DNA of 64,000 bases from Moringa oleifera. Its lineage: Eukaryota > Streptophyta > Magnoliopsida > Brassicales > Moringaceae. Shown one piece after another: positions 41,340-54,058 of this stretch (positions within the stretch are counted from its first letter, which is position 1; each line of letters opens with the position of its first letter). The position numbers and the translations under genes are program-made. Under the pieces are notes generated by a model that did not search any database, was not told the DNA's origin, and saw only the letters and a program-made list of their open reading frames with translations. The stretch covers positions 1,924,501-1,988,500 of the forward strand of contig JAJFZO010000034.1 of assembly GCA_021397835.1 (NCBI GenBank), in the 5' to 3' direction.

Positions 41340-42455
41340 GATCCTTTTCCATGAATTATACAGGTCTGCAGAATCCTCTGATATGAAGCTGCTTTTAACT
41401 CTTAATTGAACTTCATTTTTCTGTGATTGTTGTACTTTTCCTGCATACTCTGTAAAACTCCTGCATAGCAAAAGCAAGAAATGAGCTGTTTGATTCCAGC
41501 TTTGCTTAATGCCAGAAAGAAACAAGGGAAAAAAGTGATATGTTGAATATCACCAATGCTGGGGTTGTACAGGCAGTGGCAAGAACTTAGCTGTTCATGC
41601 CATCGTGCAAATCAAATAAAGCATCATTCTTCTTAAATGATAGCAAAATCTTGAAATCCAGCATCTATTTTGAACTGTGTTGCTTCCGCAGATTTCTTGC
41701 ATATTTTCGCTTGTGCATCAAGGTTAGAAAAAATGACATGCAACTATCCAAAGCAGATTATCACAAGTTGCTTAGCGCATAGAACTTTGTCATGTTCGGT
41801 CATATTTGTTATTCTTTAGTTATTATGGATCATCTTATAATCTTTCGATCTACTCAAATAGTTTATTCCAATGGTTTTAAGGTTGGAAATTGTGCTTTAT
41901 TTCCTGCCTTGCTTATCAGATGAAATGGATTTTATCTTGAGATCAAAATCTTGAATCCTTCCATCCAGAGTTCTCTGTGTCCATAAAATTGCTCAGAGAA
42001 AATATGTTAGGTACCAAAACAAAAGGGAAAAGTAAAAAGAAGAAAAGAAAGCAGAAGAGACTGGCCTCGTGTTTCAGCTCAAAACACTGCAACCGGAACT
42101 GCAACACCTTCCATTTTGAATTGTATGTCTATTCAATTCAAGTCAACCATCTCGTCCCTGTTGTCTCCAACAATATAATAATATCAAAGAATCAAAGAAA
42201 ACTAAACAATGGGGAACTTTTTTTTGAACCTTTTTTTTTTAATAAAGCGATCACATAACCAAAAGAGAGACTTGTTTGTTCTGTATCTTAGAACTTGTAA
42301 CATACAGGTTTTCATAACCTTCAAATATCGACAAAATCACATCCAGACACCAGTAAGAGTACATATGCATATATACTGACAGTGCAGCTCATTCAACAGT
42401 TCAGCTGAATGTGCAGTTTCTGCAAACCACCATCCCAGTTCAATAACTATTGCCT
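41340..42455. other. Intergenic, shared 3' side of RIC and kinesin genes
   Basis: No gene is supported. It is probably mostly 3' untranslated sequence of the two convergent genes. A lysine-codon-rich stretch near 42020-42060 has no recognisable domain. Confidence 0.55.
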
Positions 42456-45400
42456 TCAAACTGTTATAAAGGGGGTAGAACTGAGGTGTGCTGGTAGTTT
42501 AGGTGATAGACCTTCACCTTGGTGTGAGAAATGGGGACTCTGGGTGAGAGCCAATTTGTTTTCCAATGGAGCCAGTGGAAGTGGGCTCAGCGGGAGATGA
42601 CTGGGACACGAGCTTCCATTGACTGGACGCAAGCAGGCAAGGTGTGACTGGTTGTGGCAAAGGGGAAGTTTGCTTGCCTGAACTGTTGCTTCCTTCTCTC
42701 TTGGTACTGGAGCTCCAGTTGGGTCCTGCATATACAAATGTTCAAGCTAAGCAATATTATCCATATGAGTTTTACTTATAGCTTCAAATGATCAAACCTA
42801 GAAAAAAATTTTGCCCAAATGACATATACTAAAGAGAAAATATCTATAAAATTGCCTGTAAAAATAATCTCCCTTAGAAAGATTTAATTCCGAAACAAAT
42901 TTATCCAAAAAAATATGTAACCTAGCAAGTGGTTTTCCATGATAAGCAGTAAATATAGAAGTATGAACTTGAATTTACTAATAGTAACGTACCCCGAGCA
43001 CAAGAAAAGTGAAGGCTTGGTTGTCTGCGCCAAGATGAATTTCAATCAGTTTCCGGAGGTCAGCAAGTGTTGCATCCTTAACAACCTTTAGTGTGGTAAT
43101 GAACTTCCCATGGTTTTCTCTTGATGCTTCCCATTTCACATACACTTCAATCTGTGCTTCTGTGATGTCATTGGAAGGGTTGTAATTCTCTTTCGATGCC
43201 AGCACTGTTTCATCAGATAGAGTTAGTTCAGATTCTTTCATGAATAAAGTTCTCTGAACAGGTGAGGTTTCCTTGTTCGTGGACTTCACAACAGAATCCT
43301 CCCTGGTGTTTTCAGGTGATTGGGGATCAGTGGTTTCAGATCTCCTTTTGGCAGGCACAGGGGTCCTCATGTGTTGAGAGAGCTCCCTGTGGTTCCCACA
43401 AAGAGTGAATATATTCTGGATTCTTAGTCTTCTAGACGAAGCTGGATCCTTCTCCTCTGATCCCTCCCTTGAATAATTTTCTTTTCCTATACCTCTGCTA
43501 GACAGGTTATGTATTACATGGAAATTCTTAGGAGAAGACGTCAAGGAGCCTGTATGACAACTGATCCCAGGACTTGAACAAACTCTCTTATCCTCAATTA
43601 TCACTTTCTCTACTTCTTCATTTGCTGCATTCTTATTGTGATCCTCCTCCTCTTCTACTTCTTCTTCCTCAAATACAGTACTCAAGCATACTCTATCACC
43701 AAACTTCGGTGCAAAAATATCATGAACCTCATTTGAAGATTTCAGATGAGGAAAATCCAGCAAACATTGAATGCCACTATTCTCATATTGATGGGAACCA
43801 GGCCCATCTACATGTTTCACATCACGAATAAATGAGTCTTGATCACCCATGTCTAGATCCATTGACTTTACCATTCCTGGATCTTCATCAGCATAAATAC
43901 CCAGGAGCCTTTTGGCAAAGCCACTTCCATCCAGATCCTTTGACACATTCTGATCACTATTTTCTTCCTTTGAACGGCGAAACTCTGACTCAATTTCCTC
44001 CAACCTCCTCCTCAGCATCTCGACTTCCTCTTGCTGTTGCAATATCATCTCTTCCATTCTCCTCCTCTCCATTTCAACAATCTCTTCAGCCATTCTCTGG
44101 CACTCCTCCAACTTCCTCTCCAGCTCAAGTTTCATCATCTTTGTACGCTCATTCACCTTCAAGTTAATCTCCTCTTCACTCATCTGAGATCCTTTTCCTT
44201 CCACAAGTGCTCTCAATGCAGCAACTTCTTCTTCTTTCTTCATGAGCTGCTTATGTGCTTCATTTCGCTCTTTCTGCCTCAGTTTGTTCTCCATTTGCAG
44301 CTTGTAGATAAATTGGTCCATGGCTGCTATTCTGGACCCCAAAGTAACTGCAGACGAGGAATCTTCAATTCCGTTCTTATCCTTCATAGGTGTATGAGGG
44401 CCACGAACAATACATTTTGCTTTTGCTCCATATTCAAGCGTGCAGATTGTCTTGTGTATCTCTTTGGGGTCTGGGCTTGCACAAAGTATCATTAAAATCT
44501 TTGACTTATCATCCTCAAAAGAATCCTGAACAATATAACACAAATCCTCATAAAAAAAAATAATTAAACCATGTAAACCATCATGACCATCATACCAGCA
44601 TGAATACATCTTACCTGAAGCAACATTGTCAATTTGCTATCCCTGAAGGGCACATGAGAATCTCCATTTGCAATGGATTCAACCACTCTCTTCAATGCTA
44701 TATTTCCTTGGTTGATCCTTGCTGTCTGTAATTTGGTTGAAGCATCAATATTCTAATATTGGGACAAAAATTTCTGAACTTCTAAGAGAACACCCATGAA
44801 GAGAGACCAAAAAAGAAAAAATTTAAGACTACGTACTTACAGCATAAGCACGAATCTTACCTGCATCTTTGCCTCAAATCCATTTTGCCCTGCTTGCTCA
44901 ATATTTTCAGAACCTGCCATGTCCACAAGCATCAACCGTCCTCCTACTGTTGGCACGTCAAGGATTACCTGCACAAAGAGAAGGAGACGGTTAATTTCCA
45001 ACCAGAACCAAACAATGCTACGCTCATTCTCTAAACAACTTCTAAGAGAATCATACCATGCAGTGGCTTCGGGAACTTCTGTCATTACAAAGAGTGCTCT
45101 TGATTATTCTTCGCTTCTCCACTTTTTGAATCTCTTTTGAGATTTTTCCAGCTTCAGTTCCAGATATGAAGGTTGCGTTCTTTGCTTTCTTGCCCATTAC
45201 TTCAAGTCTCACCTGCAAATGGAAGACAGAATGGATCAGTCAAAAGGAACCACCCCATAGTACTCCATGTACCGAGCAAACCACACAAATGGCGCCACTC
45301 CAACAATGAAATTAACAAACAATTTTATCAAATAGACCCAAATCAATGTTTTATGAAATAAATATAGCATCTTAATAAAATGATGAAGTGGTTCAGGATT

Positions 45401-46522
45401 CATAGGCCGACGCAACAAAAATTAGAGTAGCTTCATGAGTAGAACAGAGTAGACACAACCTTGAATATCAACTACATTTCAATGACTTATATATCCCAGT
45501 GATGGCTCAGTTTCAGAGTAACATTATAAAACCCCGAAAACGATGTGCTTTAGTTTCTTCTTAAAGCTACTCTGCAGTGGTTCAGAAGGAAGGAAAATAT
45601 AGCCAACTTATGATACAAACAATAAAACTCTGAGCTAATTTACCAGGACTAGCATAAAGCCAGGTTGTTAAATTGGTACTACATTATTGCCCACAAAAAA
45701 TGTCAGTGTCTTACAGAAGAGTTGATCTGGACCAAATAAAATTGTCACATATGAGGAGTCAAACCAGCCATCGTTTAAACAGAATAAAGGCACAAATGAT
45801 ACTCATTTGTAGGCAGATCATCAAAAAACCAATAAAATGAAGGGATATAAGAATTGAATTACCTTAGATCCACTGCCACCCTTAGGCCAACCGAGACCTA
45901 ACCCACCTCCATTGTTACTTGACAAAAGATCATAAATCTCCTCGTTGTAAATTTCTAAGACGGTAACCTGAACAAACGTACCAACCCCACCTAGTCTTTC
46001 CCCATTCTCTTCAGTCTCTTCCTCCCCAGCTCCCAATATATCCTTGAGTGACCTGTACACAATTCCTGGCTGCTTTGCACACCCGAACATGGTGTGGCTC
46101 TTGCCCGAACCCGTTGGCCCGTACATCATGATAGTGCATTTGTCGCCTAACTTCACCCCATTGATCCTCGACTCAATGAATTTCTTGTAAAAGGCATCAA
46201 GATCTTCCTCTTCTGATAACGAAATGCCATCAAGGGTGAAATCGCGGTACCCAACATCGGCACGGACGCGGATAGTCTGTTCATCAGGATTGACCTGCAA
46301 GATTGAGATGGGTTTCTCCTTCCGGTCCGGGTAATCGCGTATACGGCCAATAACTTCAACCGGGTGCTCTCCTGGCGGATTTTCTTTGGCCGCCATGTTT
46401 GGATTGGGAGATGGGTGTGTGGTTTTCCCTGTTGCAAGAAACTGGAGACGTTGTTTGGATTGTGGGGTCTTAACTAGATTTGTGTGCATTTGGTTTGATT
46501 TCGAATATGGTGTTGGAGCCAT
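42456..46522 (-). CDS. KIN10A: Kinesin KIN-10A / phragmoplast-associated kinesin-related protein 2
   Basis: Six minus-strand exons (46522-45863, 45212-45057, 44968-44861, 44725-44615, 44525-42993, 42725-42456) join in frame to 945 residues. The N-terminal motor has the P-loop GPTGSGKS at 135-142, switch I NDRSSRSH at 263-270, switch II DMAGSE at 288-293, and a final motor motif CTLEYGAKAKCI. A Glu/Lys/Arg-rich coiled coil follows at about 412-540 (MERRRMEEMILQQQEEVEML). The tail has QAFTFLVLGDPTGAPVPREK, characteristic of the plant KIN-10A/PAKRP2 group. In Arabidopsis this motor carries vesicles along phragmoplast microtubules during cytokinesis. The MAPTPYSK start gives an intact frame. The C-terminal ~60 residues are Pro/Ser/Leu-rich and less conserved. 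Adjacent to the At4g14310 homologue's neighbourhood, as in Arabidopsis. Confidence 0.95.
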
Positions 46523-46789
46523 TGGAGAAAAACCCAGAACCCCTAAGTGTAGTTGCAGAATTTCTTGAGACTTTTGAAGTGAACCCTTGGAATTTCAACA
46601 CTCTATTTCTCAGAGGTTGAGAGAAGATGCAGAAAAAGCTATGGAGGAATTCTTGAAATGGAAAGAACCAGATCAGAAAGGAAAATTTTGACTATAGGGT
46701 TTTGAAGCTGAGAACCAAAATGAATTCTTGAAATGGAAACCGGAAACAAAAGAAAGTGGAGTTGAGGGGTTTGAAGTTTGAACCAAAAT

Positions 46790-46965
46790 AGAGCCGTTGT
46801 GGTTTCTAACGTATACTTTCTCAAGAGACGATACGATTTTTCCTCGCGAGTTAAACAAACAAATATTAAGATCTCAGGGTTATAATGGTAATTGCATCCG
46901 GGGGTCTCATCAAATCATGGTAGCCCACAACGGGCCCAACCTCTTATAAGCCGAGCACGTGAACC
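46790..46965 (-). promoter_or_regulatory. Kinesin promoter with AACGG cores, site II-like motif and G-box
   Basis: Upstream of the kinesin ATG are AACGG cores: the complement of CCGTT at 46794-46798, and AACGG at 46929-46933 on the plus strand. AACGG is the core of the MSA element that drives G2/M genes such as cytokinetic kinesins, but the flanks fit the full MSA consensus only partly. A GGGCCCAAC site II-like motif lies at 46932-46940 and a palindromic G-box CACGTG at 46956-46961. Assignment rests on motif and gene function only. Confidence 0.4.
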
Positions 46966-48332
46966 CAAGCCCACCGTCAAGAAATAATTTTCTTTTTTTT
47001 TTTTAATTTCAGTTTTTTCTTTTTTATTTTCTTAAAAAACTATTATTAGCCGTTTTATTGGAAGGAATCAAGAAGCCTGAGCTGTAGTTGATAATTTATA
47101 CTTGATTTTTCATCATAGCATAACTGACCATTAGAGAAGTGGAGAACAGCCAAACAAACATTATTATAAAGTAATTATCCAGAGTTAATTATGATTAACG
47201 AGCCAAACCCACATTAAAGAACAATAAAGTTCATGCTTAACACATTTTTTATTAATTTAAATTTTATTAAATTTTTTAAAAATAATAATATGTGATAATT
47301 TAATAAAATTAATAATTAATTTTTCAATATATTTATCTTATTATTATAACTTACAAAATACTTTTAAAATTTTATATCCAAAAACTCAAGTGAGAAAAAA
47401 AAAATATATCACCAAGAGATTTTCTATTTAATTTTTGAAATTCATAAAACATAATAAGGCATCACATGCATCAGAATCCAAAAGAACTGCCTGATTAGAT
47501 ATAAAGGAACTCTATGATTGGGTATACCAAGGGTTGTTAATCAGATTAAGTCACCTGCAAAATTGATAACTTAACTTGAATTTTTCTAATCAAGCTTCAC
47601 TAATTTTGAATTAATCTTAGTTGAATCAAATATTTTAAACTCAATTTGAAAGTTGATTAAGCTTGATGGTAAATTTTAATGTAAAATAATTTATGCTACC
47701 AAGTAATTATTATGTTTAAGATATTATATAAACTTATTTTAATTTTATTTATTAATACGAAAAATAAATTAAAATCAACTCAAAAACTCATAAAGTATGG
47801 TAAAGTGAGTTAAGATTAATAATTTTAACCCAACTTGAAAATTGATTTTTGGTTTGAACCAAAAAAAAAAAATAACGAAGCAATTAAGAAAGACAGAAAA
47901 TTCTAAGGATCAAAGCTCTGGAAAGAAAACATTTCTTTTTTAACTCAGCAGAGCTCTTCTAAAAGACTGTAATTGTCTGGATGAATAAAAATCTAATTAC
48001 CAATCTAGCAACTGCAGTTTCAGTTCAAGTTGAGGAAACAGAAAATCTATCAAACTCAACTAGAGTATGCCCAGGAGGAAAGTAGACAGTTAACAGGAAA
48101 AAGGAAAGTATTCAATTTCAGAATATGACAGGATTTACAATTGTACAATGGTTAATTTGTTCCTCATTCTGAAAAAAGACTGTTTTTCTTATGGTATATT
48201 CTCACATGTTCATGTATATAGTAGCAGAAATAAAACCAGAAAACAACATCCATAGATAGATAAAATATGAGAATAGAGATTGCAGATAAGTAAGAAGCTT
48301 GAAATGGCTTAGAGACTGAACATGCCAATAAA
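46966..48332. other. AT-rich spacer between kinesin and FBN4 genes
   Basis: No gene is supported. Low-complexity T and A runs lie near 46988-47035 and 47862-47875. An AT-rich stretch at 47240-47360 shares GTGATAATTTAATAAA with 60794, suggesting a dispersed repeat. Confidence 0.5.
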
Positions 48333-50924
48333 TTATGAGATCACAAAAACCCTAAGCTCACCTCTATCTCCTCTGGTAATGCGTGTATCTGCGTCGAGAT
48401 AGGTGACCTCAAATTCCCCACTTCTTGTATCAGATCGAGGCCGTAGAGCATCTGGAAGCCTAGGTAACTCTAGAGGAGGAAGTTGTGACAAGTTCCCAGT
48501 TGTCTTCACAGTTGTTTTCTCAAATGCTATTTTGATATTTGCAGTTCCTGTTTCCATGACAAGCAGAATCTTTGTCAGAACAAGTGTTCTTTAAACGTGA
48601 GAAAACAATATGAGAAATGAGTTCATTAAGGAGCACCAACCAATGAGTTCAAATTTGTGGGCTAATGTGGCAGTCACTTCAACAGGTTGAAATGGCCATG
48701 GAGCACCCAGTTGAAGTTCTACGATATTATCGAAGTCTTTGCTTAAGATGTCAATGCGTTGAAATACCTGACATTACAGTAGATAGGCAGAAAAATAATG
48801 ATTATAAGTTTCTACAAAGTTATCTTTTACGTATAATGGTTGTTGACAGAACTCAGTAGCAGATAAATGAAGAATAAGAGATAAGGCAGCTGATTTTGTA
48901 GAATTTAAGGTCTAACTTATCATCACATAATTGATCATTTAGCCAGATACCCAAGTTCAAAGTGTCAAAAGGAAAGGTAGGAACTGTGCTTGTTCAGGCA
49001 GAAATTTTTCCTATTTCAGTCTTCCAAAGGCCTTGCATATAGAGGCACCACTGGGTCAACATGAAACATAAAAGTGCAGAATAACATGATAAAAGGTGAT
49101 TTCAGTGCACCTGGCCAAGAGTTATGGGAAGTAACCTTCCAGTAGGAGGTCCTGGACGACTCCCACCTAGAGTGCGGGATGAGAATGCGCTGCTATATAT
49201 GAGTTTCCATCGTCCTTGCAGTTTGTCAAGATTAACTGAGAGGTCCACTGGTCCTCCGACGGCTTCAATCTCTTTTGCAGCAGCCTCTGCCTTTCTGAGA
49301 TCATCTTCACTTGCAGCCAGACCTCTATTTAGCCCAGAAACAGCACTCTGCCATTTGATCAACCCGCACATGTCAAGGCAATCAATACCACTATAAAATA
49401 TAATAAACATACCTAAGAGGAAAATCAGTGACAAGAGTGATGAAAACAACCACCATGATCATATACCAGCAAGCAAAGTTTCATCTCTTAATTAGTCTGT
49501 ATTCAAAACAGAGTCTACATTCCTAAAGACGAGAAATTAACTGATCTATGACACATGAGCCCACAAAAGTTCTATATTTCAGTGTCAAAACACCAAGAAA
49601 TGAGGGGTATGATCTATTAACCAGTAAAACAAGAAATTTAAGAATTTGAACTGTGTATCACGCAGATGACATGTAATGTAATAAATATATGTAACATCCC
49701 AATATTTCCAAAGCTATCTTCTCATTTTGAATTTTATGTCATATCTCAAATCAAAGCCTGATAATTGAGATATACTCAAAATAACCAATAGGTTCTTGTG
49801 AGTATCCTCAGCTACTGCCAACCTCAGTTTCCCATGATAAGGGAGCAAAGACACAAGGTTTCAGATTCATCGTATAACAGTTTAAGCTTTCTGACGTTTT
49901 TCAGTGAATCAACTCAGAAGGCTTCAATTTCTACAGATTCGGCTTATACTGAATCAGCCACGGCAAGACATCACAACCCCCATCAACAAGAGCCACATGG
50001 TTTTAAAGCCTCGTAGCCATGTTTGATTGCAGATAATTGGTGCCTTGAATTCGTATTGAAGCACAGATAGACATGCTCTACATGTGAAACTGTTTTGGAA
50101 CTTAAACCAAGGTGCCCCTCCAAATCCCCCAATGTGATCCAAACAAATAAGATCCTAAAATGAAGGTTTTCAAATTCCAGGCTTAGGATCAAGTTAGATC
50201 CCATTTCAGACCAAAGAAATTCTAAATAAACTTCGACTGGCTGCTCCTTCATTTGGGATAGAATACTCAAACAGTTGATCACCAATCTGACATTTTTTCC
50301 GGGATTATAGTGATTTGCCTACCAAATTAAACAACTTTAACCACCAAAAAATTGAACAAACAAATAGCACCCAAAATCCAACAAGAAAGACAAGAGAAAT
50401 GGTTGACCAACTAAAGTCCAATTAGCTCCAGAAATGGTTACTTAAGAATCATGAAGAAGCAAGACAACAAGCAGTACCCAGTTGACAAGCTATTCGGTGA
50501 ACTTGCATAATGGAGCCAAAAGTTCAAAATTCAACTAAATCAACAAGTTGGTAATTCACAATCACCAGGGAACAACAAAAATAAAATGCCCGATTTACAA
50601 ATTTAAAGGTATAATTAAGCAATCCCATAATGACAATTCAACAACTATAAGACTCACCAGTAACTTGAGCTTCAAAGAAACAATGAGGTCACTCTTGTCA
50701 TCTTCAGGTTGAGGAGGTGGGGGGTCAATAACAGAGACCTCATCCACAGCTGACCTCAAAGAGAAGCTTTTCCTTCCATGATGTTTACTTCTCAAACTCA
50801 AACCACCCGGCCTGTTAATTTTGCTGGGAATCAAACATTTTACAGAAGAAGAAGAAGACAGTGAGCCAAGTGAAGAGCGGTGAGAGACCAGTGATGGCGA
50901 ATGAAGAAACCCCGCAGAAGCCAT
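48333..50924 (-). CDS. FBN4: Fibrillin 4 / plastid-lipid-associated protein 6, chloroplast
   Basis: Four minus-strand exons (50924-50658, 49347-49111, 48767-48641, 48547-48333) encode 281 residues. Residues ~1-60 form a Ser/Arg-rich chloroplast transit peptide (MASAGFLHSPSLVSHRSSL). The PAP/fibrillin domain follows with VSGLNRGLAAS, LDKLQGRWKLIYSSAFSSR, PPTGRLLPITLGQVFQRID, FEKTTVKTTGNLSQLPP and the near-invariant end ITRGDRGELRVFVIS. This matches Arabidopsis FBN4 (PAP6, also called harpin-binding protein 1), a plastoglobule and thylakoid protein needed for plastoquinone content in plastoglobules and stress tolerance. An in-frame ATG 48 bp upstream (50972) would add 16 residues. I chose MASAGF because it resembles a normal transit peptide start and lies downstream of a TATA-like box. 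Plastid localisation is inferred. Confidence 0.95.
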
Positions 50925-50995
50925 AGCTTTCGTGTTGGGACTATTGGTTTCGATGAGTAAAGAAAAAACCAAGAACCAATCACGGGGAAGATGAG

Positions 50996-51003
50996 ATATT
51001 TAT
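50996..51003 (-). promoter_or_regulatory. TATA-like box of FBN4
   Basis: Minus-strand ATAAATAT lies about 72 bp upstream of the chosen ATG at 50924 and only 24 bp from the alternative ATG at 50972. This spacing favours use of the downstream ATG. Confidence 0.5.
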
Positions 51004-53752
51004 GCGTATCTTTTTCGGAATTTTCTTGCTGGAAATCCAATCAAAGTCAGGACACAGTTCCGGGCAGACCTTATGCATGGTCCATATTTGACAAGTATAT
51101 GTGAATGGCAATAGTCGCGCGATTAATGGAGCCTACCATTGGCACTGTATCTGACTAAATTGTTCTAGAAAATTTTTCTTTATTAATTATTTAAATCATT
51201 AAAATATTTTGTTAATCAGTTTTTAAAAATTAAATTAAAATAATTTAGATTATTCCAATCTCGGATATAGTTCATCTTATGAATTATAATCCAATTAATT
51301 TTCTCAAAATTTAGATAATAAGATTAAAGAAATATTATGTCATCAACTATCTCATAAATATTGTTTGAATTTAATATAGAAGTTTAAGCAATTTTGAGTT
51401 GTATGACTCTATATAATGTGTATGGAGACTTTTATATCATAGAGAAAACATGGAATGTTTTGATTTGTGTTCTGACCACTTCAAAGACTACCAAAAAGAA
51501 TACAAATTTGCTTTTGGATGGTTGATAATGATAAATTTTTAATTTTAAATAAAATAAATCGGTATGTTCTTCTTTTTAAATTTTAATTATGTTAAATTTA
51601 ATTTTGATATAATTAGCTAGAATATATGTTTAAGTTATAGTGCTTATATTAATTATTAATATATGAGAAAAAATTCATTAAAATATATAGAATAAACACA
51701 GAAAAAGATCTTGAACAACGATTATATTTTATTTTACATTTCAAAATATTTATTAAATCAGTTTGCACATTTGATGTTTTAATTTAGATTTAATTTTTTA
51801 AATAAATTATTTAAATTAAAAATATTTTTAAAATAAATTTGGACTTAAAATGTGAAAAAAAAATTAAGTTATCATAAAAAAATTCAAGATTTTTGAAAAG
51901 TAAAAATATTTTTTAAAAAATCTATATCATCAAAATTGTAATTTAAAATTTTTAACAAACTAAGCTTTTAAATTTATGACACAATAACATTGATACTTGT
52001 AATTATTAATTTACATAAATAATAAAATTATTACACAACATCAGTATACATCATGGTTAACTTCACATTGATAAAAATCTTATTTACAAGATGGGATTGA
52101 GATACACTTATACCGTGTCCCTTTTTATCCCATTGTAAGAGGATAATTTTATGCTATTGAACTGGTGGGATAAAATAATCACTTATAGATTGAATTAATA
52201 TATAAAATTAAGTTTTATTTTATATAATTAATGTCACAAAATTAAAAATATACTTTAAATTAATATCAATATATTTTTAAAAATTAAATAAAACATAAAA
52301 ATTATATATTAGTTAATTAATTATAATGCAGTATAAACTTATTAAAAACTTTACTTTAATTTTCAAATCATTTTAAATAAAATATATTTTAAATTAATTT
52401 AAATTATTTTTAAAATATTAATATTATTGATTAAATATTTATAATTAATTTACTCATTGCTCATAATTATAAATTTTATTTATAATCATAATTTTTAACT
52501 GAATAGATAATAAAATATAACAAAAATTAAGAAAAATTTTAAATTAAAAATTTTAAAAAATATTATATTTATCAATTAATTATTTTACAATATATTTCTT
52601 ATTATATATTATTATTATTTTTTAACATAATACTATAATATTTTCAAATAATTTAATATTAATTTTAATCCTATTATATGTTACACTAAAACATTAATAT
52701 AATTTCAATATAATTTAATCATATCCCACCATAATAATCCAATCTTGAATCTTGTATATAAAACGCAACTTAAATTCACAAAAAAGAAATCAAATCACTT
52801 GTACGTACACTTTGATACAATTTTTATCATGCATAATTTATTCAATTGTCACAACAGTAAAACATTTCGCTTGAGTTACATACGCATTCTTTAAAGTAAA
52901 TTCATCAAACAAATAAATAAGATTGTTATGTACCCCACTTTATAAAAATATTAATATTTTCTAACTATTTTTTAAATTTATGTTTATTATTTTACATTTC
53001 ATAATTTTTCATGAGAGTCACGTAGATTTTTAGCTTTCAGACTAAATAACTGAAATTACAAAACTTTAAGAAGATAAAATTTAATTTTCTCACATTTGAT
53101 TTACAATAAAAATATTATTTTTGATAAAAAATAAATTATTACAAATTAAAAATAAATATATACAAAATAACAATTTAAAGTAAATTAAAAAAAAACAAAT
53201 AGATTTACATGATTTCACAATATATTTAAGGACACAAGATATGTTTTATTAAAAAAAAAACTCATGTATTGTAACGAAAAATAAGTATTAGTAACTATAA
53301 AAAAGGCAACAGTCATCTTTAAAATTAAGATGATAATTAGCTTTTAGATAATTATCGAAGGTATTAATTTTTCATATAAATATCAAAAAACTAGAGGAAA
53401 ATAAATTTAACAAAATTTAAAATAAAAATAAAAATTTTAAATTGAAACATTTATTTTAAAATCCCATTTCAATGTTATCAAATTAAATTACTTAATAATA
53501 AAATCACTAATAAATCAAATTTTATTCCAAATACAAACTTTCACTAACAGGAATTACTTCCTCATCAAATTAAAGGTTCTACAGCTATCAAATTTACAGT
53601 CTTTGTAACAAAATCATTTGATGGAGCAACATTAATATAATAAGGTAACTGAATCTCAGTTGAACTAATTATGGAATATAATTTTTTTTTAAAAATAATA
53701 TTTACTTTCTTTTTTTTTAAATCCCAATTTAATAATTTCTGGTAATAAAAAT
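51004..53752. other. AT-rich spacer between divergent FBN4 and At4g14310-type genes
   Basis: No gene is supported. From about 51160 the sequence is very AT-rich and low-complexity. No complete transposon was recognised. Confidence 0.55.
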
Positions 53753-53772
53753 ATGAAGTATTTGACGCGACA

Positions 53773-53888
53773 AAACCCTAAAAAAACAGCGTCAAACCCT
53801 GCAAAGGAATATAGAAAGGGTAAAAAGACGGGAAGAAAGCAAACCCTACGACATGATTTCAAAACTCAAAATCAAATTCATTTCCCGC
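53773..53888 (+). promoter_or_regulatory. Promoter with E2F site and two telo-boxes
   Basis: TTTCCCGC at 53881-53888 fits the plant E2F consensus TTT(C/G)(C/G)CGC, about 170 bp before the ATG at 54059. Telo-box cores AAACCCTA lie at 53773-53780 and 53841-53848. Together these are typical of genes switched on in dividing cells. This is inferred from motif content. Confidence 0.6.
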
Positions 53889-54058
53889 CCCAAACGAATA
53901 TTACCCTTTTAAATAAGAAAAAGTTGAGAATGGTGATCTTACATATTCTCCTATCTAAAATCCAAAATCCGTAGTTTCCTTCCTCTCAGTTCTTTCCGAA
54001 GAAAAAGAAATTCTCTCCAACTTAATTTATTCATAATTTAGTAACTGCTGAAATTTCC

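Noticed and set aside
43574..44495. Leucine/serine/histidine-rich frames on the plus strand
   Set aside because: They are the antisense of the Glu/Lys-rich coiled-coil exon of the kinesin; the composition is a by-product of that.
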